A program made the position numbers and the translations under genes. This document shows positions 46,785-57,850 of a stretch of 64,000 nucleotides of DNA, one piece after another. Numbering within the stretch: position 1 is the stretch's first letter; every line of letters starts with the position of its first letter. Source of the DNA: Dasypus novemcinctus (Eukaryota; Chordata; Mammalia; Cingulata; Dasypodidae); NCBI RefSeq assembly GCF_030445035.2, contig NC_080673.1:192243216-192307215 (forward strand), read 5' to 3'. Under the pieces are notes generated by a model. It was not told the DNA's origin and searched no databases. It was given only the letters and a program-made list of their open reading frames with translations.

Positions 46785-47570
46785 TAGTTTTCTAGAGCTG
46801 CCTTAATAAAGAACCATAGCAGCAGAAATTTATTCTCTCATAGTTCTGGAGGCCAAAAGTCCAAAATTAAGGTGTTGGCAGGACCATTCTCTCTCCGAAA
46901 CCTGTAGGAGAGAATCCTTTCTTACCTCTTTCTAACTTGTGGTGGCTACCATCCTTAGCAATCCATGGCTTATGGCTGCATAACTCCAGTCTCTGCCTTT
47001 TTGTCTTCCATTATCTTCTTCTTTGTGTCTATTGCTGTGTCTTTTCTTCTTCCTATAAGGACATTTAACCAGTATCACCTTATCTTAATTTTACAAAATT
47101 ATCTCACACAAGTGTGAAGGTGCATGAGTCTAAATTTCATCAGGCAGGCTGCAAACCAGGGACTCCCATGAAGGTCCTCAGTGAATTCCCCAGGTGAGGC
47201 TGTCTGTCTGAAGTAGAGATGGGAATTCTCTCCCCGTCAGGAAATCCCTTCTCCTTTTATGGCCTTTAACTGATTGGATGAGACTTCTCTCACTGCTGAG
47301 ATCAATCTGCTCAGTTGATTGCAGATGTAAACAGCCATAGAAACAATCAACTCACTGATGATTTAAGTCCAGGAAATGTTCTCACAGTACAATTAGGCTA
47401 GGGCTTGCTTGACCAAACAACTGGGCACCATTACCTGGCTAAGTTGACACATGAGCCTAACCATCACAACCTATTTCCAAATAAGATCACATTTACAAGC
47501 ACTCGGGGATGGGACTTCAACATATCTCTCTGGGGGATAAAATTTAACCCATAACAAGGACTTCAGTGGG
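46785..47570 (-). mobile_element. MaLR (MLT1-like) LTR, split
   Basis: The left arm (46785-47085: 'cattagttttctagagctgcc', 'agaaatttattctctcatag', 'ttctggaggccaaaagtcc') and the right arm (47469-47570: 'acctatttccaaataagatc', 'gggacttcaacatatctctc', 'aatttaacccataac') are the two parts of one reverse-oriented MaLR LTR. They are separated by another LTR at 47085-47466. Confidence 0.7.
47085..47466 (-). mobile_element. ERVL (MLT2-like) LTR nested in MaLR LTR
   Basis: It shares 'ggcaggctgcaaaccagggac', 'tgattggatgagac', 'caactgggcaccattacctgg' and 'gttgacacatgagcc' with the solo LTR at 61307-61746. It is truncated at its left (LTR 3') side and keeps the right end 'gagcctaaccatcaca'. Confidence 0.75.
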
Positions 47571-47574
47571 CAGA

Positions 47575-47885
47575 ATTCTAGACTGACTCCCAGTGAGTCA
47601 TATCCTTGTATAATCCCCTAGCTCTGAGTAGGGTTGGAAACTGTGATTTGCTTCTAGCTACTAGACTATGGCAAAGGTGATAGAATCTCACTCCAGTGAT
47701 TACTACATTGCATGAGTCCATCCTAGCAGACTGGATTGGGAGATTCTCCTGCTGGCTTTGAAGAAGTGAGCTGCCATATTGTGAGAGAGTCTATAAGAGC
47801 ACCAAATGGCAAGGAACTCCAGAGGCCTCTCTGTGTTGGAAAATCAACTTCTGGGGCTCATTTAGAAGGACCTAGTCTCAGAGTT
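47575..47885 (+). mobile_element. MaLR-like LTR, partial
   Basis: 'gggcagaattctagactgac', 'cttgtataatcccctag', 'gatttgcttctagctactag' and 'gtgagctgccatattgtgag' follow a MaLR LTR order that I recognise. The 3' part is cut off where the next LTR-like block starts. The 79-codon frame across it is not a gene. Confidence 0.55.
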
Positions 47886-48385
47886 TGTCTGCTGGAGAGT
47901 GAATCATGTACCCCACAAAAGACATATTCTAGTCTTAATCTGTGTTTCTGTGGGTGTGAACCCAGTTGTAAATAGGAACTTTGGAAATGTTATTATTAGT
48001 TAAGGCATAGACTCTTTTGTGAATAGACTCTTCAAAGACCCTATTTGAATGAGGCCAAATAGAACAAAGGTGGGCCTTAGTCCACACAACTGAAGTCCTT
48101 TAGTAAAGAAAATTCTTACATAGAAGATATTGGAAGACAGAAGTCAGAAGAAAGCCAGGAAGGAGAGTGAGATTGCCATGTGTAAGAGGCAGGGATGCAA
48201 GCTGAGGAACCCCAAAGGTTGTGGCAAGCCAGCACCAGAATACTACAGACTCTGGAAAAAAGCATGACTTATTGAGAACTTGATTTTGGACTTCTAGTCT
48301 CCAAAACTGTGAGCCAGTAAATTCCTACTGTTAAGCTAACCAGTGCGTGGTATTTGTCTTACTGACCTGGTAAACTAAGACACAC
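47886..48385 (+). mobile_element. MaLR (MLT1-like) LTR
   Basis: 'ccccacaaaagacatattc', 'cctatttgaatgaggccaaat', 'ttgattttggacttctagtctcc', 'aaaactgtgagccagtaaattc' and the terminal 'ggtaaactaagaca' follow the MaLR LTR plan from 5' to 3'. It is a solo copy with no internal sequence. Confidence 0.65.
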
Positions 48386-48599
48386 AACATCCTTATTCAC
48401 CACCCTAACACAAAAAATGGCTTACTTACAGGAAAAGTCAAACTTTGGAAATTTTGTTTCTGGCTGCATTTCTTTCCCCAGGATCTCTTTCCCATCCACA
48501 CCTGAAATGGGGATGGACCAAGGACTCTATTCTCTTACTCATTCTCTTTGTCAGTCACTTCCTGTTTCCAGAGCATTGTAGGCTCATTCTTGCAGTTGT

Positions 48600-48740
48600 G
48601 GAAAAGATGGGCTCAATGGAAGCATTTAGCAGATAAGGAAACTGAGGCTCAGAGTAGTGTACAGAGTTGCCTATTGTCATACATGCTGAGTAGGCAGCAA
48701 AGTGGGACCTCAGTCTTCCAGCCCAGCATCATCCTGCCAA
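48600..48740 (-). mobile_element. MIR SINE fragment
   Basis: 'gcagataaggaaactgaggctcagag' followed by 'gagttgcctattgtcatac' and 'aagtgggacctcag' fits minus-strand MIR. Confidence 0.7.
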
Positions 48741-49917
48741 GATACCACCCTATGGCCAAAACAGGCAGGCAGGGACATTGATGGGGGACATCCAGCCCTA
48801 CTCAGCTGGTTTATATCGTTTCTGCATATACAGACTCATACTATAAATATTGATATATCACCTAGTCCAAATTAGGGTTGGTGATAGGTGTTGATTCAGT
48901 GTTGAGAGGGGCCTGAGAGGAATACAAAATGATGCTCAAAGACTTTTTGTTGGTTCCAGCCCTTGAAAACAGATGGTGAAAAATAGCTCCAAAACTGTTT
49001 AAAATGCATATCTGGTCAAAGTGCTTCCTAAATGCCCAGTACACAGCTGCAGAGAGAGAACAGCAGGAGGCAGGAGGAGTTTAGACACTGCCAAGGGGAT
49101 CCTAGAGTCCAATTTTTCAGGGTTCTGGGGCTGGGGGGGGACGTTGAGGCTGTCAGCAATAGCCCTTTCATTTGGTTTGCCTAGTGCTCATAGTTAGGCT
49201 GACAGGAAATAAGTTTAGGAAGAGGAAAATCATTGCAAAAGAACTGATAACTGCTGAGGACTCTGGGAAAACCTAGGAAATGTGGAAAGTCCTCTCATGA
49301 AGGAAGCTTCTGACGACAGCAGGTCACCTCCAGTTGCCACAACAGTTTTAATATTGCCAGTTGGATGCATGAACAAATTAGAGGGCTCTCAGCATGTGGT
49401 TCAAATTCTTCCTTCCATGTCTGGCAGAGTAGGCAGTCCCATCAAGCCAAAGGTTTAAGCTTGGGGATGAATGAAGATATTTGAAGGCAACAGAAGAATG
49501 CATAAGAAGTGCTTAAGCAAGCAGGGTTTTATTTCAGAGCAAGATGAGATGTCAGAGCTGCAAGACTTCAGGGGGTACAGAGCTCAAAGTCTGCTGAATG
49601 GTAGCATCTGGGATGACAACCCTGATGGTCTGGTCACAATTACCAAGAACATGGTGCTGAGAAGTGTTCTGAGGCTCAGGGTTGGTCTCATTGGGAGCCA
49701 TTGTTGTGATAGTTTGGCAATGTCTGTCAAAGGGCAGGAGTAGGAATTGACAGCATGTAGAATGTATACCATTTGCCCTCTCTAATAGTTCAACCAACAA
49801 GTTTTACAAATATGTGACTAAGACCTACAAAGAGAAATGCCATTTCCAAGGATCATAGAGTAAGACACTGGCAGTGCAGGACTTATAATTCTGATCGGTT
49901 TACTAAATTCATCTTGG
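48741..49917. other. Unassigned; no gene
   Basis: A 90-codon frame at 49471-49743 is overlapped by minus-strand frames (49552-49800) and shows no recognisable motif. No repeat was recognised. It may be unique sequence. Confidence 0.3.
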
Positions 49918-50165
49918 ATTCATTCATTCATTTAACAAATATTTATTGAGCAACTACTTTGTGACAGTTCTTACATTTCAATCCTTAGTAAACTTTATGC
50001 TAATGTAGGTTTAGCTCCTCATCTTTTGCCATTGATCTATGTTCTTGGGTAAATCCTAAGAAAGTTTTGTTTTAATTTCCTGTGGATGTCAGTCCTTTCC
50101 ATAGATGCTTACCATGTGCCAGGAGCTCTCTTGAATAGTTAGTGAATCTGAGATAATATAACATA
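49918..50165 (-). mobile_element. L2 3'-end fragment
   Basis: 'attcattcatttaacaaatatttattgagc' is the reverse L2 3' end. The rest, to the SINE at 50187, is poorly preserved. Confidence 0.55.
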
Positions 50166-50186
50166 TGATCAAGACCAAAGACTTTA

Positions 50187-50611
50187 TTTATTTATTTTAA
50201 AGATATGTTTTTTTATTTATTTCTCTCCCCTTCCCCCCCCCAACTGTTGTCTGTTCTCTTGTGTCCATTTGCTGTGTGTTCTTCTGTGACCACTTCTATC
50301 CTTATCAGTGGCACCAGGAATCTGTGTTTCTTTTTGTTCCGTCATCTTGTTGTGTCAGCATTCCATGCATGTGGTGCCATTCTTGGGCAGGCTGCACTTT
50401 CTTTTGCGCTGGGCGGCTCTCCATATAGGGTGCACTCCTTGTGCATGGGGCTTCCCTATGCAGAAGACACTCCTGGGTGGCAGGGCCCTCCTTGCAGGCA
50501 TCAATACTATGCATGGGCCAGCTCCACACAAGTCAAGGAGGCCCGGGGTTTGAACTGCGGACCTCCCATGTGGTAGGCGGACGCCCTATTCATTGGGCCA
50601 AGTCCGCTTCC
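50187..50611 (-). mobile_element. DAS-III-type SINE, full length
   Basis: Reverse-oriented: the tail ('tttattttaaagatatg') is at the left and the head ('gggccaagtccgcttcc') at the right. Flanks are 'caagaccaaagacttta' (50170-50186) and 'caagaccaaagtcttta' (50612-50628), one mismatch. The plus-strand 123-codon frame is the SINE body, not a protein gene. Confidence 0.93.
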
Positions 50612-50629
50612 CAAGACCAAAGTCTTTAA

Positions 50630-50870
50630 AGCCAAAATTTTGGGATTCTGATCTTGACTTTGTCACTTACTAGCTGGAAAACTTATGTAAGGTCACTGTG
50701 CCTCTGTTTTCTTATCTCAAAAGTGGTGATAATAATAATAGTACTACCCCATAATGTTGTTGCTATTGAGAAAATTGAGTGAGTAAATGCATATAAATCA
50801 CTTAGAAGAGTGTGTGGCAGATAATACGTGCTTCATAAATATGTTATTATTTTTTTAAATAAAAATTTCA
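50630..50870 (+). mobile_element. MIR SINE, nearly complete
   Basis: 'gactttgtcacttactagctgg', 'ggtcactgtgcctctgttttc', 'gataataataatagtactac' and 'aaatcacttagaagagtgtg' give a long plus-strand MIR. Confidence 0.85.
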
Positions 50871-50944
50871 AAACTATTGAAATTTAATCTTCCCAATGAC
50901 TTTATACGGTAAATATGATTATTTCTCTACTTTATAGAACAAAT

Positions 50945-51115
50945 TGTCTGGCTGTAGATTATACTTCTACCACTGATTGGCTCTGTGATCTCGGGCCTCA
51001 GTTTCTCAACTATAAAGTAGGATAGTAATAAAGCATATCTTACAGTGTTGTTATAATAATTAAGTGAAATCATGCAGTTCAGTGTCTAGAACAAAGTAAC
51101 TGTCAAAGAGCTCAT
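50945..51115 (+). mobile_element. MIR SINE
   Basis: 'ctaccactgattggctctgtg', 'gcctcagtttctcaac' and 'aagtgaaatcatgcagttcag' follow the plus-strand MIR order. It is a second copy close to the one at 50630. Confidence 0.78.
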
Positions 51116-51118
51116 TAT

Positions 51119-51154
51119 CCATCATCATCATCACTGTCATCACCATCACCATCG
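51119..51154. repeat. (ATC)n / (ACC)n-type trinucleotide run
   Basis: The imperfect run 'catcatcatcatcactgtc' continues as 'atcaccatcaccatcg'. Confidence 0.85.
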
Positions 51155-51264
51155 TTTATAAGGTGTAAGGATGATAGAGGATGACTTAAAAGCTAAAGTT
51201 TGAACATCTTTGCTCTAACTGTAAAGCTAATTGATGCTATTTTCTTCGACCTGTTCATTCAATT

Positions 51265-52020
51265 ACTTATTCAACTGCAGTTGGCTTGATATTGAAGCAT
51301 CTCCAATTCAATATTGTCATAACCAAACTCTTGAGTTCTCTCTTCTCCTTTCCGTGCTTTAAATCTTTTCCCCTGGGAGCCTCATCTCAGGGAGTGATAC
51401 CATCTCAAGTCATGCCAAATCACCAAGTTAACCATTCAGACTGACATCTTTCACTGTCGGGATCTGACCCATCTCCTAATCTAATTAGTTTTATTTCCTA
51501 ACTATTTCTTGAATTGCTCACTTCTCTTATTCCTCTGCCACCTTTCTAGTTTAAGTCACCATCACTTCTCCCCAGGACAATTATGGTAGATTCTAAAGAG
51601 GTTCCTTTGCTAACCTACTCTTATCCTTTTCCAGTGTTTTCTTTGCATTTCAGACAAAGAGACTTACTTAAAATGCAAAACTGATCATTTCCACTACTTC
51701 CTTTCTGCTAACCCTACCTAAACACACACTTAAAGCCTAAATACATCTTTGAAGCCATCTCAGTGTTGTTATTAAATAGCTCCTATCTCCCTCTTCAGTC
51801 TTACCTCAAACCTCTCCAGACTTTCATTCTGCTACTGTCATGCTCTCTCTTACCCCTGAGCCTTTGCATATACTACCATCTACCAAAAACATCCTTACTA
51901 ATCTTGCTTAGTTAATCCTTCTTCATCCTTTAGCTCTCAGTAAAATAGATACGAATTTTATTCTACTACAACACTTGGATACTAGAAATGGCACATTATT
52001 TACTTTTTAAAAAATCAGAT
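51265..52020 (+). mobile_element. L2 LINE fragment
   Basis: 'catttccactacttcctttctgc', 'ctgagcctttgcatatactac', 'cttcatcctttagctctcag' and other stretches match plus-strand L2 in order over ~750 bp. Confidence 0.7.
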
Positions 52021-52079
52021 TTTAAGTTCCAACTCACTGGTGAGGTAAGAAATCCCATTTCCGTCTTTCTTTGTTTTTG

Positions 52080-52945
52080 CTCTTTTTGTAAGCGGGGGTT
52101 GGGCAGAGCCCAAGGTCTTTAGTCCTTAGAACATCATGGGCACAAGAGTTCACACCCCTATGCCCCCTATTCATACGGTGCTGAGGCTGAGAATCTTCAT
52201 GCCTGGTGCCAGCTCTCTGGGCACTTCCCAGCTTCCCAGGGAGACCAGCACTTCCTTGTAGTACTATAAAGGGGGATGGTCCTGGCACTTCCTTGTAGTA
52301 CTATAAAGGGAGTTGAGGCGTGGCTACCTGTTAGTGGCAGGAACCACCAAAACCCCATCCTTTTCCTAATGTTGGGCATTCCTCCCTCTCCCAGAGTGAG
52401 TTGTCGCCAAGCCACTTCCTCTCTTAAGTCCATCCTTCAGGTTCCAACTCCTGAAACTGAATGTACAAATGGCCAGACCATATATGAACAATACAACTCT
52501 GACCCACAATTGCTGTGGCAACCAGCCTGGAAGCCAAACCACAACCACTGTGGCAACTGGCCCAGAAAGGTCAGAACTTGATCAATAACTGCCAGATCCC
52601 CTCATATTTTGCCTCTATTTCTAACTCAGGACCTTCCTTAGAAAGTCACATCTGCTCTCCAAACTAATCACATAAAATGCCCCCTTCTAGTTAGCCTGAC
52701 TCCAACTTCTCCATGCCAGCACCTCCAATCAGGGCACACCTCATGCCTTCCCTTCTTTTCACTATAGACCTTCCCCACACCACTGCCTGCCTTTGGGTCT
52801 TTGCCAAACCCAAGTGATGGTGTCTGACTCCCTTGCAAACTCTCAGTAAATAGCCTTTGCTTGTTCTTGCTTGGGAGGTCTTCATTTATTTCGCACTCCT
52901 CTGGGGTGATCCTTACATGGGTCTTTGGAAACACAGTGACAACCA
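52080..52945 (+). mobile_element. LTR-like unit with duplicated TATA segment
   Basis: This ~860-bp block has an LTR-like layout: a GC-moderate U3-like part with two TATA-like boxes, and a C-rich middle. A polyadenylation-like 'agtaaa' near 52844 is followed by 'tgcttgttcttgcttggg', 'catttatttcgcactcctc' and 'gggtctttggaaacac'. This looks like a class I ERV LTR. I could not fix the exact ends or a target duplication, so the class is tentative. Confidence 0.5.
52248..52310 (+). repeat. 37-bp tandem duplication with TATA-like boxes
   Basis: 'gcacttccttgtagtactat' followed by 'aaaggg' occurs exactly at 52248-52273 and again at 52285-52310, a 37-bp period. Each copy contains CTATAAA. The duplication lies in the U3-like part of the LTR-like unit. 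Confidence 0.9.
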
Positions 52946-53399
52946 CCAGGTAGTAATAAGGGAAGGAGATGCTGAGACCAGTTTTCTTAATGATTCACTC
53001 ATTTATATAACAAATGAGTAAAAAAAGATGCTTAGCCATTTTTGTGCCAAAGATCTTTTTGGCAGTCCAGTGAAGCCTACAGATCTTTAGAACAGTGTTT
53101 TTAAATCCATAAAATATATAGGACTATGATTCATTGAAATTGATTATCAAAATATATTTTAAATACCCAGACCTCAATGCAGGTATAATAACTTTCATAG
53201 CAGTGATAAGAATAACACTATTTTAAGATCTCTGCAACAAGTATAACATTACTGCATTGTTTGGCCATAATTATAAATCAAAGGAAATGCTAAATTGCAG
53301 TTAGAGGGTAATGAAAGTAAAGCTGTAATAATTTTCACCTTTGAGTTCAAGGATACCCCTGAATTGTTAACCCCACACAGAGAAGCCCTTCCTACTGGT
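52946..53399. other. No feature recognised
   Basis: AT-rich sequence without a recognisable gene or repeat. Confidence 0.3.
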
Positions 53400-53625
53400 A
53401 ATTTGTTTTCACCCTCCCACTCGTTTGTCTGGGAATACCCCATGCTTTTCTTTATACTCCTTTTCAAAACTTGCAGTTATGCATTGATGTGTTTGATCAT
53501 ACAATGGAATAAAAACTCCCTGAGGACAGACAGCTTTTGTTTTATTAACTACGATGTCCCTGTGTCAAGCATGATCCCTGGTACAGTGGAAGCTTATTAA
53601 ATACTTGATGACTAAATGTAAAAAT
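53400..53625 (+). mobile_element. L2 LINE 3' fragment
   Basis: 'actccctgaggacagacagc', 'actacgatgtccctgtg' and 'atccctggtacagtggaagc' fit the 3' part of plus-strand L2. Confidence 0.6.
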
Positions 53626-53639
53626 GAACGAACATTGAA

Positions 53640-54944
53640 TCAGTTTGAAATGCTGTGACTTGGAGAATGATGTATGGCTGTTTTCTGCAGCTCTTCCCAG
53701 ATGTCTGGTGGCTCCCCCAGGGAAGAGGCGATGGCTGGGCTGGCAGCGGTAAAGGTTTCAGGGAAATGATGGAGCTAGAGCCAGAGTGAGAGTAAAACAT
53801 AGCTTTAGAATCTGTGGGAAATGCAGTCGGTCCAGTCATAGAAGCCCATCCAAATGGGTTGATGGAACAAGGGAGCTTGATGTGAGCATTGGAACTATCT
53901 CATTTAGGACGTTTTTGGCCTCAAGTAACAGGGTATCTAATTTTTTTAAAAAATGGCTAAAAGAGCAAGGACATTTGCTTACCTGTGTCCAGAGCAAGGA
54001 ATTTCTAAGATTGGTGGTGTCATCAGGATCCAGGCTCTTTTCATCTTTCCAGTTGGCCAATCCCAGTGAGTCAGCAATCCTGCTATGGAGACTTGCAAGA
54101 TGGTTGTGCAATTTCAAACATTCCCAAATGGCAATGTCGGAAAACAGGAAGAGGGAAGAAGTTCTCTATATGTTGCACTGGAGACCTGAGTCATAGGCCC
54201 ATTTTGAAACCAAGCTTTAGCAAATGGAAGTGAGAGTACACTGATTATTTTAGGCCAGTCTTAGTTATTCCTCAGGAAACATTGCCAAATAATACCCAAA
54301 GCAGATGAGAGTTCTCTTCGCAAGAAGAATGGGGGAATGGCCCAAAGCTGATGGGAGTTTTCTTAGGAGAAGAATAGGGAAATTGCTGTGAATCAACTAT
54401 CGTGATGGAGATATGAATTCAAGGTGGCAGAGATGGGGGTAAGTAACATGAGGTGCCAGAACTAGATGAACACACTTTGCCAAGACACTGGCTTACTCTT
54501 TAACTGCTACTAACAGGGCATTTGCATTGAAGGATAAACTTCCTTGTTGGGTACAACATAGAGTAATAATCCAGAGTTGCTATAAACATTTCTTTACTAA
54601 TCTGAAGTATTGTGAGGGCTCCTTTTTTTTTGAAGCATTTGTATACAGAAAAACCTGTGTGTTCATATAAATCTTCTGGAAGTATATACGGTGATTAACA
54701 ATATTGTCTCTGGGAAGAAAATCTGGAAATCTGGGGTAAGATAGAGGTTTGATGTGTATTGTGTGCCTTTCTGTACTATTTGAGGTTTTAGTATATGCAT
54801 GCAATATAGTTTTCAATTAATTCAGAGATAGATTCAGATGATTATGTTCCATTATAAAATTTACATTAGCAAAATATAACCGGTATAAGAAATTAGATAA
54901 CATTTTTATATGTGACTTCTGTTTAAAAGTGACTTCCGTTTGAT
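53640..54944. other. Old repeat pieces and unassigned DNA
   Basis: Part of it (about 53890-54120, 'cgtttttggcctcaagtaacagg', 'gtgtcatcaggatccaggctc') reads like an ancient mammalian repeat that I cannot name. Overlapping 136- and 93-codon frames lie on opposite strands of this repeat-like part. A short duplicated motif is at 54299-54382. Confidence 0.35.
54299..54382 (+). repeat. Diverged ~44-bp tandem duplication
   Basis: 'aagcagatgagagttctctt' with 'cgcaagaagaatgggggaat' is followed by 'aagctgatgggagttttctt' with 'aggagaagaatagggaaat'. There are two diverged copies head to tail. Confidence 0.65.
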
Positions 54945-55115
54945 TATTTGCAAAATAATTGTGTTCATTTATTATTTCATTTAATCCTCACAACAACCTG
55001 CAAGATAAGTGTTATTATTTCCACTTTTCAGATCTTGAAATTGAGGTTTAGTGAGATTAACTATCTTGCTCCAAATCACACAGATATATAGGATGGATCT
55101 AGGATTAAAATCCAT
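54945..55115 (-). mobile_element. MIR SINE
   Basis: 'ttatttcatttaatcctcac', 'aacaacctgcaagataagtg' and 'aaattgaggtttagtgagatt' follow the minus-strand MIR order. Confidence 0.8.
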
Positions 55116-55235
55116 ATACAGCAGGAATTCATTTTCCAAGACCTCAACACATGTGAATTCAGGTATACAAATGCTATTTGCAATTAAAAAAAAAAAATTA
55201 AAGGCAGAGAGAGAGAAAGAAATAATTAAAAGTTT

Positions 55236-55747
55236 AAAAAATTATTCCTATGATTAATTTTTAAAACTTGTTACTAGAATGCTTATTTGCCTTGTTTATT
55301 AGGAAAAAAGTGTGCTAGGTATGTTTATATAAGAAATACTTATTAAATAGTGGGGTTCACTACTATGTCTACCCTAAATAGAGGAGTCTGGTAGCCTGGT
55401 AGCTGGCTGGGCAGGCGTGGAGGGGGTCTGGTGGAGAAGAATGCTCACCTAGCCATGAATTCCAGGCAATCCTACTCTATTGACTTGCCCGTTTCAGGCA
55501 CCTTCCTGGCCTCCCGTTGGCTGCTGTCAATTATTTTTATTTGGGGTAGAAGGCAGAGAGACCTTGGGATGGGGCAGCCTGCTGCATGCAGGGAAGGGGG
55601 AGGGATTAAAATATTTAAAAATTATTTCTATGATTAATTTTGTTTACTTATTGTTAATAGAGAGTTTATTTGTCTTACTTATGAAAATGTGTGATAGGTA
55701 TGTTCATGTAAGAAATGCTTATTAAATAAGGGGGTTCCCTCTTATGT
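55236..55747 (+). repeat. Two direct ~130-bp repeats, 380 bp apart
   Basis: The segment at 55236-55367 ('aaaaaattattcctatgatt' to 'agtggggttcactactatgt') is repeated at 55616-55747 ('aaaaattatttctatgatta' to 'agggggttccctcttatgta') in the same orientation and with matching order throughout. Between them lies a GC-richer 250-bp block. The arrangement fits a local tandem duplication of about 380 bp followed by divergence or loss of part of one copy. Confidence 0.75.
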
Positions 55748-55984
55748 AGGATTTACAACTTATGAGAAGAGTCTTGGAATATAAAATGCAGTCCTACTGC
55801 ATATTTAACTCTACAGTTTAAGGTTTTTCAGAATACTAAGTTGCCTGTCGGTATGTTGTGGCAGAAAGAAACAAAGGAGAAAGATGCATTGTTGACATTT
55901 AAGTTAATTATCTTCCAGTATTTCTGAGGTCAAAAGAGTGACAGAGACCCTCTCATGACCGTTCACATAAAATAATATCTCCCA

Positions 55985-57627
55985 ACAAGGATTGTGGGAA
56001 GGTGGCAGAGTAGGGAGCTCCAATAATCAGTCCTTCTACCAAAATAACTATTTGTTTTGATAAATTATGGTGAAGAAGAATAAATTTCTTTCCTCCTGCC
56101 AGTGGCTACCAGCACTCACAACCCACACTTACAACAGGCCATTGTGGAGTCTAGCCCCTGGCTAGCTCTCTAGTGACAGAAAGGGACATAAACATCTTCT
56201 TTCCCAAGACCACGGATGGGCACAGCTGATCATTGATGGATCATGGATTTCGATTAGTGAATTCAGATCACTGGGGTACGAGCTTTGAAGGCAGCTATTG
56301 TTTCAACCTACCCAGATAGTAGAAGAGATTTAAAGATGCTGCATTTCCTCAGTACTACAGAGGACAGTTAGTTGAAGGGCTGCATTTGTTGGGCAGGTCA
56401 GGAAAGCTCAGCTTTGGGGAGCTATCAGAGACTATCTTAGTGCCCTTCCTGATCCCCTCCCCAGACTACTTTTAGCTAGCTTGCACTTCCTCTGTGGGTC
56501 CCTGGCCCTAGTTAGGGTTGGAAAGACTGAATTGGGAAAGTAATCTTTGGTGTGCCTCTCCTCCTAGAATTTGCCCTTCAGTCAAAAGCATTTTGAGACA
56601 ACTAAAGGAGTGCAAAAATGTAGAAGTAGAATGTCTGGGGCAAAAGCCTGACTGCTTTAAACACCAGGAAGAAGGATGTCTGTCTACTTGAAAATAGAGG
56701 GGACAACCAACTCCTGTAAACAGGGGGACTCCAAAACAACTAATAAGCAAAAACCCAGAACAAAACAGGCCCAGAAACACAGGGAAAACCCTGCAAACTG
56801 CAATTGCCTTGGGCAGAAATTCTTCATAAGAGGGCTGAAGCTCACAAAAATCTCTATCACCAGCTGGTTACAAAATGAAGAAATGTACATCTCAGAAAAT
56901 AAATCCCAGAGTTAACATTTTAAAATATTAAAATGTACAGTGTGCAGCAAAGGAACACAAGACAAAGAAACAGGAAATGATGGCCCATCCAAAGGAAGAT
57001 GATAAAAATCCAGAAGATGAGAATGTGGGCATATCAAATAATACCTTTAAAAATAATCTAAAAATGCTCAATAAGGTGAAGAGAAATACAGAGAAAGAAT
57101 TAAAGGATATCTGGAAAACAAAAAATGAACAATATGAGAGTCTAAGTAAAGATATAGAAATTTTCAAAAGGAACAAAACAGAACTATTGAGTCGAAACAA
57201 CACAATAACTGAAACAAAAAATGCCCAGGAGGGATGCAAGAATGGAGATAGTGAAGGTATGAGGTTCCTATCTGAAATGAGAGAAATGTTTTTGGAAATG
57301 GATAGTGGTAACGGTAGAAGAACATAGAACATAATTAACAGCACTGACATATACATCTGGATTCACATTCAGATATTAAAAGGGAAATGTTAGATTATAC
57401 ATATGGTAACAGAATAAAAATTTTAAAAAATCTGTGGAACTACACTACACAGTCAACCCTAAGCTAAACCATTGATTATAGTTAATAGTACAGTTATAAA
57501 AATATATTATCAATTGTAACAAATGTTTCACACCAATGCAAGATGTAAATAATAAGGTGGTATATGGGACTTCTTTATTTTTTGCATGGTTTTTCTGTAA
57601 ACCCACAACTTCTTTAATAAAGAAAAA
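55985..57627 (+). mobile_element. Internally deleted L1: 5' UTR, partial ORF1, 3' end
   Basis: The plus-strand start 'ggattgtgggaaggtggcagag' is an L1 5' end. A ~900-bp 5' UTR-like part follows. A 116-codon frame (56977-57327) has a charged, coiled-coil-like sequence (NLKMLNKVKRNTEKELKDIW) typical of the N-terminal half of L1 ORF1p. The sequence then jumps to a ~290-bp L1 3' end finishing 'aaacccacaacttctttaat' and a short A tail. Flanks 'aataatatctccca' (55971-55984) and 'aatattatctcccc' (57628-57641) are the target duplication. The shortened element was therefore inserted as a unit. ORF2 is absent. Confidence 0.8.
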
Positions 57628-57644
57628 AATATTATCTCCCCATC

Positions 57645-57850
57645 CTCAGGCTACCTCCATTCCAATCTTCTACCTGAGTTATTTTGCTATATGATACTTG
57701 TCACCATCCAACCCCTTATTTGTTGAAGGTTGGAATGTAAGCTCCATGGAGATACAAATTTTGTTCAGATTGTATCCCCATTACCTCTAAGAGTGCTTGT
57801 CCCATAGTAGGACCTCAGGGAATATTTTGTTGAATGAGTGAAGAAATGAT
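57645..57850 (+). mobile_element. L2 LINE 3' end
   Basis: 'gtaagctccatggagatac' , 'gattgtatccccattacctc' and 'agtaggacctcagggaatattttgttgaatgag' form a clear L2 3' end. Confidence 0.75.

Noticed and set aside
53786-54196. 136-codon plus-strand frame with an opposing 93-codon frame
   Set aside because: It has no known motif and partly covers sequence that looks like an old repeat. A mirror frame on the other strand suggests compositional chance.
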